Source of the DNA: Granulicella sp. WH15
Lineage (GTDB): Bacteria > Acidobacteriota > Terriglobia > Terriglobales > Acidobacteriaceae
DNA length: 64,000 nucleotides
NCBI RefSeq assembly: GCF_009914315.1
Contig: NZ_CP042596.1
Span: 3,782,001 to 3,846,000, forward strand
Direction: 5' to 3'
The notes under the pieces are model-generated. The model was not told where the DNA came from. It was given only the letters and a program-made list of their open reading frames with translations, and did not search any database. Below, piece after piece: positions 34,200 to 44,964 of this stretch (within the stretch, counting starts at the first letter, position 1; every line of letters begins with the position of its first letter). Both the position numbers and the translations under genes were made by a program.

Positions 34200-34350
34200 G
34201 AGCACTTCGTGCCGTCCTCGGGACGGTATAGGCAGGATCAATGACATAAGACCACCCTTAGCCGGAGACAAAAAATGCTTGCTGCCGACCAGCGGAAGGC
34301 CCCATGCTGATAACTCACCCATACCGCCCCCAAGACCGTACGAAGTACCG
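34200..34350. repeat. intergenic repeat, family A, copy A3 with inverted partner end
   Basis: Right half (34270-34350) is a family A copy: TGCTTGCTGCCGACCAGCGG ... CCCATACCGCCCCCAAGACC and terminal GTACGAAGTAC. The left end (34200-34232) carries the same terminal sequence inverted (GCACTTCGTGCCGTCCTCGG then GACGGTAT), so the whole is a ~150-bp imperfect inverted repeat, like a small MITE. It lies between the secreted protein start and the permease start. Confidence 0.75.
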
Positions 34351-34368
34351 GAGTACCGGAGACTCGCG

Positions 34369-35757
34369 TTGGACACAGCCACAGCCCCGCTCACACCCCG
34401 CCTCCGCCCCGACTGCCTCTCGCCCTTCGAGACCCTGGCCCAGTCGCTCTCCACCGTCGCCCCCACCACCACCCCGACCATGACGATCCCGCTCGTCTTC
34501 GCGCTCGCGGGCAACGGGACCTGGCTGGCCTACCTCTGCGCGGGCGCGGCCATCCTGCTCATGTCGCTCATCATCGGCCACTTCGCCCGCTACTCGGCCG
34601 GATCAGGCTCGCTCTACACCTTCGCCACGCACTCGCTGCCGCCCTGGGCTGGCCGCATCGCGGGACTCGCTCTTCTGCTCGCCTACGTCGCCACCGGCTC
34701 CTCGGTCACCGGAGGCTTCGTCAACTACGCCAGCCTCTTCCTCCATACCAGCACAGTCAATCCCCGCATCCTCGCCACCCTTCTGGTCCTGCTCTGCACC
34801 GGAGCCGCCACCGTCATCGCCTACTGCGACGTGCAGGTCTCGGCCCGCCTGATGCTCTGGATCGAGGCGACCTCCGTTCTCCTCATAGCCATCGTGCTGG
34901 CGCTGCTGCTCTGGCACAACGGCTTGAAGCTCGACCTCGCGCAGTTGCATCTGAAGAGCGTCCACACCTCCGGCGTGCGCCTCGGCATGGTGCTCGCGCT
35001 CTTCAGCTTCGTCGGCTTCGAGAGCGCCACCACCCTCGGCGCGGAGGCCGTAGACCCGCTCCGCACCATCCCCCGCGCGGTCATCCAGTCAGCCGTCTTC
35101 TGCGCGGTCCTCTTCTGCGTCTGCGCATATCTCGAAACCCTCGGAATGCGCGCCGCCGGGCAGAACCTCGGCGAATCCAGCGCCCCCATGCGCGTGCTGG
35201 CCAACCTCGTCCACGTCCCCATCTTCGGCACGCTCATCGACATCGGCGCCCTCGTCAGCATGTTCGCCTGCACGCTGGCCTGCATCTCGGCGGCGGCCCG
35301 CGTGCTGCTCCAGATATCCAACGACGGCCTCATCCACAGCGTCTTCGGCACCGCCCACGCGGTCAATGCGACGCCCGCCGCGGCAGTCCTGCTCATCGGC
35401 GGCGTCACCATGCTGCCCGCGGCCATCCTCGCGGCTCGCGGAGCCTCCGGCATCGACATCTACGGCTGGCTGGGGTCGCTGGCAGTCTACGGCTTCATCA
35501 CGGTCTACGCGCTCGTGGCAATCGCCCTACCCTTCTACCTGCGCCGCAACCACCACCTGAGCACCGGCACCATCGTCCTCTCCATCGTCGCCACCCTGGC
35601 GATGCTGCTGGCGCTGGCGGGCACTCTCTACCCCGTCCCACCCGCGCCCTACAACTGGCTACCCTTCGTCTACCTTGGCTACCTGATCGTCGGCACCGCT
35701 GGCTTCGCCGTCACTCGCCGATATCCTCGTTCCAAACCTCAGGCTTCTCCGCGATAA
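34369..35757 (+). CDS. APC-superfamily amino acid/polyamine permease
   Basis: 462 residues, about 12 transmembrane segments. Family landmarks: CLSPFETLAQSLSTVAPT, GSGSLYTFATHSLPPWAGR, FVGFESATTLGAEAVDPLRTIPRAV. Probable proton-coupled uptake of an amino acid or amine. Start: an ATG at 34279 opens the frame but lies inside repeat A3. A TTG at 34369 (LDTATAPLTPRLRPD) with GGAG 7 nt upstream is preferred. The last 47 nt overlap the 3' end of the convergent cytosine deaminase-like gene. Confidence 0.86.
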   Translation: MDTATAPLTPRLRPDCLSPFETLAQSLSTVAPTTTPTMTIPLVFALAGNGTWLAYLCAGAAILLMSLIIGHFARYSAGSGSLYTFATHSLPPWAGRIAGLALLLAYVATGSSVTGGFVNYASLFLHTSTVNPRILATLLVLLCTGAATVIAYCDVQVSARLMLWIEATSVLLIAIVLALLLWHNGLKLDLAQLHLKSVHTSGVRLGMVLALFSFVGFESATTLGAEAVDPLRTIPRAVIQSAVFCAVLFCVCAYLETLGMRAAGQNLGESSAPMRVLANLVHVPIFGTLIDIGALVSMFACTLACISAAARVLLQISNDGLIHSVFGTAHAVNATPAAAVLLIGGVTMLPAAILAARGASGIDIYGWLGSLAVYGFITVYALVAIALPFYLRRNHHLSTGTIVLSIVATLAMLLALAGTLYPVPPAPYNWLPFVYLGYLIVGTAGFAVTRRYPRSKPQASPR

Positions 35758-36166
35758 ACCCTTCGAGCAACAAACGGCACTCGTCCGAATCCATATCGAT
35801 CACCGTCACTCCCAACTCCCGCAGCGACTCGATGCCTCCCAAGAACGTCCGGCTCTCGCCCACGATCACCGTCCTGATGCCGAACTGCCGGATCAACCCG
35901 GTGCAGTACCAGCACGGAGCCAGCGTCGTCACCATCGTTACGTCGCGGTAGCTCTTCTGCCGACCGGCCCGGCGAAAGGCATCCGTCTCGCCATGAACCG
36001 AAGGATCGTCCTGCTGCACGCGCCGATTGCGGCCCGAGGCCAGCAGTTTGCCGCTACCGTCGAACATCGCCGCACCAATAGGAACGCCGCCCTCAGCGCG
36101 GCCCAGACGAGCCTCCGCCAAGGCTACTTCCAGCATCTCCGCGTGGCTCTTTGGTGTATTCGACAT
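35711..36166 (-). CDS. cytosine deaminase-like enzyme, yeast Fcy1 type
   Basis: 151 residues. Zinc-dependent deaminase fold with HGE (SVHGETDAF) and PCWYC (TTLAPCWYCTGLIRQFGI) supplying His, two Cys and the catalytic Glu. The layout and the C-terminus (DECRLLLEGFIAEKPEVWNEDIGE) resemble yeast Fcy1 cytosine deaminase rather than TadA or CodA. Likely converts cytosine to uracil in pyrimidine salvage, though other nucleobase or creatinine-type substrates are possible. Start ATG 36166 preferred to 36184; neither has a strong SD. Overlaps the permease gene tail-to-tail by 47 nt. Confidence 0.85.
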   Translation of the reverse strand: MSNTPKSHAEMLEVALAEARLGRAEGGVPIGAAMFDGSGKLLASGRNRRVQQDDPSVHGETDAFRRAGRQKSYRDVTMVTTLAPCWYCTGLIRQFGIRTVIVGESRTFLGGIESLRELGVTVIDMDSDECRLLLEGFIAEKPEVWNEDIGE

Positions 36167-36170
36167 ATGC

Positions 36171-36232
36171 AAAAGCGTCCTCACGCCGGACAGGCGGCAC
36201 TTCGTGCGGTTCTCGACGCTTCGCGTGAAGGG
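36171..36232 (-). repeat. solo end of the C-family repeat, copy C1
   Basis: About 62 bp between the deaminase start and the gatB stop, reading GCGTCCTCACGCCGG then AGGCGGCACTTCGTGCGG and TTCTCGACGCTTCGCGT. Identical in plan to the terminal inverted repeats of the complete elements at 44965-45258 and 49704-50004. Confidence 0.85.
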
Positions 36233-36233
36233 C

Positions 36234-37715
36234 TTATTGCCCGTCCAGCTTCTTCGCCACCAACTGATTCAACAACGCCGGATTCGCCTGCCCCTTCGAC
36301 AGCCGCATCACATTTCCCACAAAGAACGCCGCCACCGTCTTCTTGCCCGCCCGATACTGCTCCACCTGCTTCGGATTCGCAGCGATCACCTCATCGATCA
36401 TCGCCTCAATCGCACCCGTATCGGAGATCTGTTGCGGCTTCTCCCGCTCGTAGACCACCGGAAAATCCTCGCCCGAAGCAAAGCAGCTATCCAGCAACTG
36501 CTTCAGCATCTTGCTCGAAAGCTCGCCGCTCTCCGCCAAATCCGCCGCCATCACCAGGCCGTCCATCGACACCGGCGACTGGTCCATCTCCAGTTCCGCC
36601 GCCCGCAGCCGCATCGTCAGCTCGCTGGTCAACAGCGACGCCACCCGCTTCGCACTCTTCGCCTTCGTCGCGGCAGCTTCAAACTTATCCGCAAACGCCT
36701 TGGTCGCGGTCAGCGTCATCGCGTCCTGTTCGGAGATGTCATACGCCGCGATCATCCGCGCCCGCCGCGCCTCCGGCAACTCCGGCAGCGCGGAGATAAT
36801 CTCCTCCTGCCACTCCGCGCCCACCACCAGCGGCGGCAGATCCGGCTCCGGAAAATAGCGGTAGTCATGCGCCTGTTCCTTGCTGCGCATCGAGTAGGTC
36901 CGGCCCTCGCCCTGGTTCCACAGGCGGCTCTCCTGCACCACGCGCCCGCCCTCTTCGATCACGCCAATCTGCCGCTCGATCTCGTACTCCACCGCCGAGC
37001 GGATGTAGCGGAAGCTGTTGACGTTCTTGACCTCAGCCTTGGTCCCGTACTCCTTCGCGCCCTTCAGCATCACGCTCACATTGGCGTCGCAGCGTAGCGA
37101 ACCCTCTTCCATGTTGCAGTCGCTCACGCCCGCGTAGAGCAGGATCTCCTTGAGCTTGGTCAGGTACTCGAAGACCTCATCGGCCGTGCGCAGGTCCGGC
37201 TCGGAGACGATCTCGACCAGCGGCGTGCCGCAGCGGTTCAGGTCCACATACGTCCTCGAGACCGAGTCCGCGAAGCCGTCGTGGACGCTCTTTCCGGCGT
37301 CCTCTTCCATGTGCAGCCGCGTGATGCCGATGGGCCTCGGCTGCCCGTCCGGCCCGGTCACGAAGAGCTTGCCGTGCTCGGCCAGCGGCTTGTCGAACTG
37401 CGAGATCTGGTAGCCCTTGGGCGAGTCCGGGTAGAAGTAGTTCTTGCGCGAGAAGATGCTGGTCTCGTTGATGGTGCAACCGATGGCCTTCGAGGCCAGC
37501 ACGGCGAACTCGACGGCCTTGCGGTTGAGCACGGGCAGCGCACCGGGCAACCCCAGGCAGGTGGGGCAGGTGTGGGTGTTCGGCTCGCCGCCGTACTTGT
37601 TCACGCATCCGCAGAAGGCCTTGGTCTCGGTCAGGAGCTGTACGTGAACCTCCAGCCCGATCACGGGCTGGTACTTTGCAAGAACCTCGGGAGAAATGCC
37701 GGTCATAGTAGCCAT
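36234..37715 (-). CDS. gatB: Asp-tRNA(Asn)/Glu-tRNA(Gln) amidotransferase subunit B
   Basis: 493 residues. Kinase/transamidase subunit of GatCAB, which converts Glu-tRNA(Gln) and Asp-tRNA(Asn) to the correctly amidated forms. YQPVIGLEVHVQLLTETKAFCGC, THTCPTCLGLPGALPVLN (paired CxC and CxxC zinc site), YFYPDSPKGYQISQFDKPL, HMEEDAGKSVHDG and DLNRCGTPLVEIVSEPDLR are diagnostic. The C-terminal YqeY-like domain ends GNVMRLSKGQANPALLNQLV. No gatA or gatC in the window. Confidence 0.96.
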   Translation of the reverse strand: MATMTGISPEVLAKYQPVIGLEVHVQLLTETKAFCGCVNKYGGEPNTHTCPTCLGLPGALPVLNRKAVEFAVLASKAIGCTINETSIFSRKNYFYPDSPKGYQISQFDKPLAEHGKLFVTGPDGQPRPIGITRLHMEEDAGKSVHDGFADSVSRTYVDLNRCGTPLVEIVSEPDLRTADEVFEYLTKLKEILLYAGVSDCNMEEGSLRCDANVSVMLKGAKEYGTKAEVKNVNSFRYIRSAVEYEIERQIGVIEEGGRVVQESRLWNQGEGRTYSMRSKEQAHDYRYFPEPDLPPLVVGAEWQEEIISALPELPEARRARMIAAYDISEQDAMTLTATKAFADKFEAAATKAKSAKRVASLLTSELTMRLRAAELEMDQSPVSMDGLVMAADLAESGELSSKMLKQLLDSCFASGEDFPVVYEREKPQQISDTGAIEAMIDEVIAANPKQVEQYRAGKKTVAAFFVGNVMRLSKGQANPALLNQLVAKKLDGQ

Positions 37716-37761
37716 CCCTTTGATTCTAACAACGCCTTTCCCACAAAAAAGAAAGTCTTAT

Positions 37762-37844
37762 TCCCGACCAACGGGAGGGCCACGCGAAGCTTTAAAAAGG
37801 CGTGCAAACGCCCGCCCCGCGCGCAGCGGGCCCGTCCGGCAGGA

Positions 37845-37845
<1 letters not shown>
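37762..37845 (-). repeat. intergenic repeat, family B, copy B3 (inverted, no A half)
   Basis: Between the gatB start and ligA stop. Read on the minus strand it matches the B part at 13531-13618, including GGCGT-TTGC-ACGCC followed by five T. Its first hairpin is CCCGC-TGCGC-GCGGG instead of CCTCC-TGCGC-GGAG(G), a compensatory change that preserves the stem. Confidence 0.85.
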
Positions 37846-40402
<2,557 letters not shown>

Positions 40403-40443
40403 ATCCGGATTGTACGGGCGGCACACAGTATCCTCAGAGCAGC

Positions 40444-41424
40444 ATGGAACCCGTCACCCACGTCCTTACCGGAGCCCTCCTGGCCCGCACCGGCTTCAAC
40501 CGCCGCGCCGCCTACGCCACCGCCGCCATGGCCATCGCGGCGGAGCTGCCCGATATCGACACCCTCTGGTCGCTCACCGGGCCGATCCCCGGCTTCGAGC
40601 ACCATCGCGGCATCACCCACACCTTCGTCGGCGTCCCCTTCGAGGCCGCGCTCCTGACCGCCGCCTTTTGCTTCGTCCACCGCCGCCGAAGCAAACCCAC
40701 CAAGGCCCCCGTCAACTGGCCGTTTCTATACTTCGCCACCCTCATCGCGCTCCTCAGCCACCTTTTCCTCGACTGGACGAACAACTACGGCCTGCGCCCG
40801 TTCTTCCCCTTCAACCCGCGCTGGTACTCAGGCTCTTTCGTCTTCATCTTCGAGCCGATCCTCTTCGTCCTGCTCCTGATCGGGCTTCTTGCGCCGAAGT
40901 TTCTCGGGACGGTCCAAACCTGGGCCATCGCCGCCCTGCTCGCCATCTGCGCACTCTGGGGCTTCCGCTTCCACGAGCACTCCCGGGCGCTCCAAATAGC
41001 GGCTACCACCACCCCTGCCCCGCTCTTCGCCAGCCCCTCGCCCATCGACCCGTTCACCTGGCACGTGGTCGCCGACACCCCCGCCTACGACCAACTCTCC
41101 ACCGTCAACACCCGCACCGGCACCTCCGCTCCCGGCTTACGAATCAATAAAGCCGCCCCCACCGTCGCCACGCTGGTCGCCAAGCGCAGCCCGCTGGCCG
41201 AGCCCTACCTCGACTGGTCCGCTCTCCCCCTGGTCGATCAGGGCGCAGTAACGCCCGACGGCCTCACCCCGGTCACCTTCCGCGACGCCCGCTTCCTCGG
41301 CAGCATCCCCCCGCTCGACGCCCGCCACCGCGCCCCGCTCTCCGGCACCGTCTTCGTCGATCTGGCCGCCGATGATGCCCACCGCATCGCCCGCATGGAG
41401 CTGGACGGCCGCGTCCAACGCTGA
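40444..41424 (+). CDS. YdjM/DUF457-type membrane-bound metal-dependent hydrolase
   Basis: 326 residues. Begins MEPVTHVLTGALLARTGF, with HVLTG and ELPDIDTLW, HHRGITHTFVG and SHLFLDWTNNYG, the His/Asp motifs of the YdjM family of inner-membrane metal-dependent hydrolases. Four to five hydrophobic segments cover the first ~190 residues; the C-terminal ~130 residues are a soluble extension. Substrate unknown. Divergent from the ligA unit. Confidence 0.87.
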   Translation: MEPVTHVLTGALLARTGFNRRAAYATAAMAIAAELPDIDTLWSLTGPIPGFEHHRGITHTFVGVPFEAALLTAAFCFVHRRRSKPTKAPVNWPFLYFATLIALLSHLFLDWTNNYGLRPFFPFNPRWYSGSFVFIFEPILFVLLLIGLLAPKFLGTVQTWAIAALLAICALWGFRFHEHSRALQIAATTTPAPLFASPSPIDPFTWHVVADTPAYDQLSTVNTRTGTSAPGLRINKAAPTVATLVAKRSPLAEPYLDWSALPLVDQGAVTPDGLTPVTFRDARFLGSIPPLDARHRAPLSGTVFVDLAADDAHRIARMELDGRVQR

Positions 41425-41512
41425 AAATCGCGTCATTCCGGTTGACCCGCGCCCCCGAAACCCGGACAATCAAGGTAGCGCCTCCGCGCGCGTCCCATCC
41501 GAGGTACATCCC

Positions 41513-42058
41513 ATGTCCGCTTCCATCGTTCTGCTCTTCGCCATCCTCAGCCGCATCCTTCCGCCGTCGCTCCACCTGACCGCCATGAACTTCACCGCGG
41601 TAGGCGGCTCGCTGCTCTTCTTCGGCGCACGCGGCACGAAGCGCAGCCCCTGGCAGACGGCCATCGCGGTCGCCGCCCTGATGGCCACCGACGTCTTCCT
41701 GACGCTCTTCATCTACCACTATCCCTTCCACGTCAGCGGATACGTCGTCACCTGGGCCTGGTACGCGGGCGTCTGCCTGATGGGCCGCACACTGCTCCAG
41801 CGCGCCTCCGCCCTGCGCGTCACCGGCGCGGTTCTGGGCTCGGCCACCTCGTTTTTCCTGCTCAGTAACCTGGTCGTCTGGATGGGCAGCATGTACGCCC
41901 ACACCGCCGCCGGGTTGGCCTCCTGCTTCGCCTCCGCGCTGCCCTTCTATCGCAACGACCTCGTCTCCACCGGACTGGTCGCCGGGGCGCTCTTCGGACT
42001 GCCCGCACTGGCCACGCGCATGGTCGATGCCTTCCAGCCGCACCACGATATCGCGTAA
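41513..42058 (+). CDS. DUF6580-like integral membrane protein
   Basis: 181 residues, about five hydrophobic segments. Starts MSASIVLLFAILSRILPPSLHLTAMNFTAVGGSLLFFGARGT; the RILPP..HL.NFTAVGGSLLFFGAR block is typical of DUF6580 small membrane proteins with an ECF-transporter S-component-like look. ATG 41513 is chosen (GAGG 8 nt upstream) over a longer ORF starting at 41372 inside the previous gene. Substrate or function unknown. Confidence 0.8.
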   Translation: MSASIVLLFAILSRILPPSLHLTAMNFTAVGGSLLFFGARGTKRSPWQTAIAVAALMATDVFLTLFIYHYPFHVSGYVVTWAWYAGVCLMGRTLLQRASALRVTGAVLGSATSFFLLSNLVVWMGSMYAHTAAGLASCFASALPFYRNDLVSTGLVAGALFGLPALATRMVDAFQPHHDIA

Positions 42059-42070
42059 GCAACTGATCTG

Positions 42071-42114
42071 AAGCACTAAGGGCGCACTCGTTATCGAGTG
42101 CGCCCTTAGTGCTT
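42071..42114 (+). terminator. 20-bp perfect hairpin terminator
   Basis: A 20-nt left arm (42071-42090) and its exact complement (42095-42114) close around TTAT, followed by TTG. Key part: GGGCGCACTCG-TTAT-CGAGTGCGCCC. Begins 13 nt after the DUF6580 stop and runs straight into repeat B2. Confidence 0.85.
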
Positions 42115-42290
42115 TTGTCCTGCCGGACGGGCCTCCTGCGCGGAGGGCGGGCGTTCATACGCCTTTTTACTGCTTCGCGTGCTCCTCCCGTTGGTCGGAA
42201 TCAAAAGATGCTCGCTGCCGACCAACGGAAGGCCCTCAAAAGATCACTTCCCCATACCGCCCCGAGAACCGCACGAAGTGCCGAAGTGCC
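42115..42290 (+). repeat. composite intergenic repeat, B2 + A4, multi-hairpin
   Basis: Second full B+A composite, parallel to 13531-13701. Hairpins CCTCC-TGCGC-GGAGG, GGCGT-TCAT-ACGCC with five T, CCGTTGGTCGG paired with CCGACCAACGG, and terminal GCAC-GAA-GTGC. Compared with the first copy the loop of the second hairpin has changed (TTGC to TCAT) while the stem has not. It fills the gap between the DUF6580 terminator and the VTT-domain gene stop. Confidence 0.88.
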
Positions 42291-42997
42291 TAGTTTTCGA
42301 ACTCGTCTTTGCCCTCTTCGCTTGGGAGCGGAATCCCCTTCTTCCGGTCGAAGATCTTCCGCGCTACCCAAACCCCCAGCAGAATCAGCACAATCCCCAG
42401 CAGAGCCACAAATGCCGTGGAGTGCTCATGCACTGCCTGCATCCCCGTGTGGAAGATCGTCGGCCCATACACAATCGTGATGATCGACTCCACCGTAAAC
42501 CGCAGGAACTTGCCCCCACAGATCGCCAGGAAGTACGAGAGCGGCCTCATCTCAAAGACGCCCGCCGCCAGCTCGAAGAGCTTCACCGGCATCGGCGGCG
42601 GCATCATGGCGGGAAGCATGATCGCCAGAAACTCCTGCCGCTCGAACCGGTCGCGGAGCTGCTCGTACCGCTCACGGTTGATGCGCTTCAGCAGAAACAG
42701 CTCGCCGCCCGCGCGGCCCAGGTAGTACGGCAACATGCTCCCAATCGCCGACCCCAGCGCCGCCATAAAGCAGTAGAGCAGAAACTTGCCGTGGTTCGTG
42801 ACGCCGTAGCTCACCACCAGCGGGTCCAGAAACGGCAGCGGAATCGCCGCCGAGTCAATCGTCGAAAGCCCCAGAATCCCCCACGCGCCAAACGGCTTCA
42901 GCGCCAGGATCAGCCAGACCTTGGCCTTCATCAGCCATGCCCCGACCGGCTTCAACCAACCCCACGGCCCCTTCAGCAACACTGCGCCAGCGCTCAC
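42290..42997 (-). CDS. VTT/DedA-like (YqaA-type) membrane protein
   Basis: 235 residues. SNARE-associated/VTT domain: FGAWGILGLSTIDSAAIPLPFLDPLVVSYG, ALGSAIGSMLPYYLGRAGG and LPAMMPPPMPVKLFELAAGVFEM. The DedA superfamily is tied to lipid (undecaprenyl phosphate) flipping and membrane homeostasis; the substrate of this subfamily is unknown. Start codon overlaps the mogA-like stop by 4 nt, so the pair is translationally coupled. Confidence 0.88.
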   Translation of the reverse strand: MSAGAVLLKGPWGWLKPVGAWLMKAKVWLILALKPFGAWGILGLSTIDSAAIPLPFLDPLVVSYGVTNHGKFLLYCFMAALGSAIGSMLPYYLGRAGGELFLLKRINRERYEQLRDRFERQEFLAIMLPAMMPPPMPVKLFELAAGVFEMRPLSYFLAICGGKFLRFTVESIITIVYGPTIFHTGMQAVHEHSTAFVALLGIVLILLGVWVARKIFDRKKGIPLPSEEGKDEFEN

Positions 42998-43503
42998 TCG
43001 GACACCTGCGCATGATCCCCGTGCCCGGCCAGCAGATCGAGCGCGTGCGGCAGCAGGCCCAGAATGGCCTCAAGCGAGGTGGCCGCGCCCGCCGGGCTGC
43101 CCGGCAGGTTCACGATCAGGGTCGTCCCCAGCGTCCCGCAGACGCCACGGCTCAGCGCAGCCATCGGCGTATGCGCCAGCCCCGCAGCGCGCATCCGCTC
43201 CGGCAGACCGTCCACCATGCGCTCACAGACCGAGCGCGTCGCCTCCGGCGTCACATCGCGCGGCCCCAGGCCGGTGCCGCCGGTGGTCACAATCAGGCCG
43301 ACGTCCTTGGCGTGCCGCCGCAGCGCCGTGGCGATCTCGTTTACCTCGTCCGGCAGTATCTCGGTTGCCGTCGCCGGCACGCCCGCGGCCGCCAGCACAG
43401 CCTGCACGCGCGGCCCGGAGAGGTCTGCCTGCGTGCCTTGAAAACAGCGGTCGCTGATCGTCAGCACCACTACCCGCACATTCTTGCGAAAGCTAAGAGT
43501 CAT
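42994..43503 (-). CDS. MogA/MoaB-type molybdopterin biosynthesis protein
   Basis: 169 residues. MoCF-binding domain with VVVLTISDRCFQG, LIVTTGGTGLGPRDVTPEATRSV (GGTG and the P-RD-TPEAT active-site region) and VNLPGSPAGAATSLEAILGLLPHAL. Catalyses molybdopterin adenylylation before Mo insertion, or belongs to the closely related MoaB group. Encoded just upstream of and overlapping the VTT membrane protein; no other moco genes nearby. Confidence 0.92.
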   Translation of the reverse strand: MTLSFRKNVRVVVLTISDRCFQGTQADLSGPRVQAVLAAAGVPATATEILPDEVNEIATALRRHAKDVGLIVTTGGTGLGPRDVTPEATRSVCERMVDGLPERMRAAGLAHTPMAALSRGVCGTLGTTLIVNLPGSPAGAATSLEAILGLLPHALDLLAGHGDHAQVSE

Positions 43504-43769
43504 TCCCCTCAGTCTAATCGCCGATTGTTACCAGATAAATCGTTCGCCCGCCAAAGCCCGGCTCGGGTGTGGATAAGAGGAGTCCGGACCAGGCATGGGC
43601 TGGGTACTTTAAGGCCCAATTTGCCTGATTTTCTTTCCCCGGCCTCGTGAGAAAATGAACCTTGTACCGTTTTTGCGGCATCGCGTTTCGGCCCCCGCGC
43701 AAACTTAACCCTGTCTAAACTCGTCTTACGTTCCAGTGCCTCCGCAACAACCGCACGCGAATCCCACTG

Positions 43770-44816
43770 ATGCCGATCCTCGATCTTCCGTCCAACCCGC
43801 CGCCGCCTGAATCACCCGAGCCCGTCGTCCTCCGCAGCAACCGCTACGGCGAGCTGGCCGAGCACGAGCTTGTCCGCCTGCTCGACACCCTCGACGACGA
43901 CCGTGCCCGTTCGCGCTTCCGCGAGTCCATCTACATCTCGGTCATCGTCTACCTGATTATCGGTTGGTTTCTGGTGTATGGCCCCCGAGTGCTCTTTCAC
44001 CAGGGCAAGATCGTCAACCCGGCCGATGTCCTGAAGGCCCGGGAGCTGACCGAGCTGACCACTCCCAAGGACATCACCCGTCACCATCTGGCGCGTAACC
44101 CGCCCGCGCTCGACCAGAAGACCATCAAGCAGCTACAGGCCACGCGCAAGCCGACACCGCAGCCCCCGGCTCCAGCTCCAAAGGCCGCTCCAGCGCCCAC
44201 GCCTCAGCCCCAGGCGGCAACGCCTCCACCGCCGCCCCCACCGCCCGCCGCGACGCATGAGACACCGCAGCCCCGTCTTGCGCCCACGCCCCAGCCGCAG
44301 CAACAGGCCGCCATTCCGGATTCTCCGCGCCCAGCCCCCACCCGGCCTAACTTCAGCTCGCCCAACCAGAACCCCGGCGACGCCATCCGTCAGGCCGCCC
44401 GCGATGCCGCCCGTGCCGGGGCTGCCGGTGGCGACTACGGGGCCAGCGCCGTCACCCACGCCGGGGGAGCCGACCTCGGCTCCGGCATGGAGGTCCTCTC
44501 CGATACCCAGGGGGTCGACTTCGACGCCTACTTCCGCCGCCTGAAGCGCGAGATCTACAACACGTGGATTCCGCTGATCCCCGAAGAAGCCCGGCCACCG
44601 CTGAACAAGCGCGGCATCACCCAGATCCGCTTCACGATCCTGCCCGACGGCAAGATCGGAGCTATGCACCTGGACGGCAGCACCCACGACACTGCCATCG
44701 ACCGTGCCGCGTGGGGTTCCATCGTTGGTGTGGGCCAGTTCCAGGCGCTGCCCGCCGGGTATCACGGCAACCTGGAGCTACGCTTTACCTACTACGTCAA
44801 CACCGAGCCCAAATAA
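43770..44816 (+). CDS. TonB-like energy transducer / TonB C-terminal-type protein
   Basis: 348 residues. Cytoplasmic N-terminus, single transmembrane segment (about 53-71, SIYISVIVYLIIGWFLVYG), Pro/Ala/Gln-rich periplasmic spacer (about 125-215, including PPPPPPPPA) and a C-terminal domain with FDAYFRRLKREIYNTWIPLIPEEARPP, ITQIRFTILPDGKIGAMHLDGST and PAGYHGNLELRFTYYVN, the TonB/TolA C-terminal pattern. Probably transmits proton-motive force to outer-membrane receptors. ExbBD genes are not adjacent. Stop TAA overlaps the ATG of a 48-residue ORF (TAATG). Confidence 0.85.
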   Translation: MPILDLPSNPPPPESPEPVVLRSNRYGELAEHELVRLLDTLDDDRARSRFRESIYISVIVYLIIGWFLVYGPRVLFHQGKIVNPADVLKARELTELTTPKDITRHHLARNPPALDQKTIKQLQATRKPTPQPPAPAPKAAPAPTPQPQAATPPPPPPPPAATHETPQPRLAPTPQPQQQAAIPDSPRPAPTRPNFSSPNQNPGDAIRQAARDAARAGAAGGDYGASAVTHAGGADLGSGMEVLSDTQGVDFDAYFRRLKREIYNTWIPLIPEEARPPLNKRGITQIRFTILPDGKIGAMHLDGSTHDTAIDRAAWGSIVGVGQFQALPAGYHGNLELRFTYYVNTEPK

Positions 44817-44962
44817 TGCAGCGCGACCACCGGGAGACCGAGCAGCAGGAACGCCGCAGCCAGCTTCGCGGGCTGATCTACCTGGCTGTTGCGGTGCTGC
44901 TCTTCTCGCTCTTGCGAGCCGGGGCACATCGGGTCTTCACAACAGGCTGGTGGCGTCCCTAA
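44816..44962 (+). CDS. 48-residue single-pass membrane protein coupled to the TonB-like gene
   Basis: Sequence begins MQRDHRETEQQERRSQLRG, followed by one hydrophobic helix (LIYLAVAVLLFSLLRAG, about 20-36) and AHRVFTTGWWRP. Its ATG shares an A with the stop codon of the TonB-like gene (TAATG), a classic translational-coupling arrangement. The Arg/Glu-rich N-terminus then TM suggests N-in topology. No homologue recognised. The gene ends right at the C2 repeat. Confidence 0.6.
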   Translation: MQRDHRETEQQERRSQLRGLIYLAVAVLLFSLLRAGAHRVFTTGWWRP

Positions 44963-44964
44963 AA

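Noticed and set aside
43514..43702. 62-aa minus-strand ORF between mogA and the TonB-like gene
   Set aside because: No ribosome site or recognisable motif; lies in the likely promoter region.
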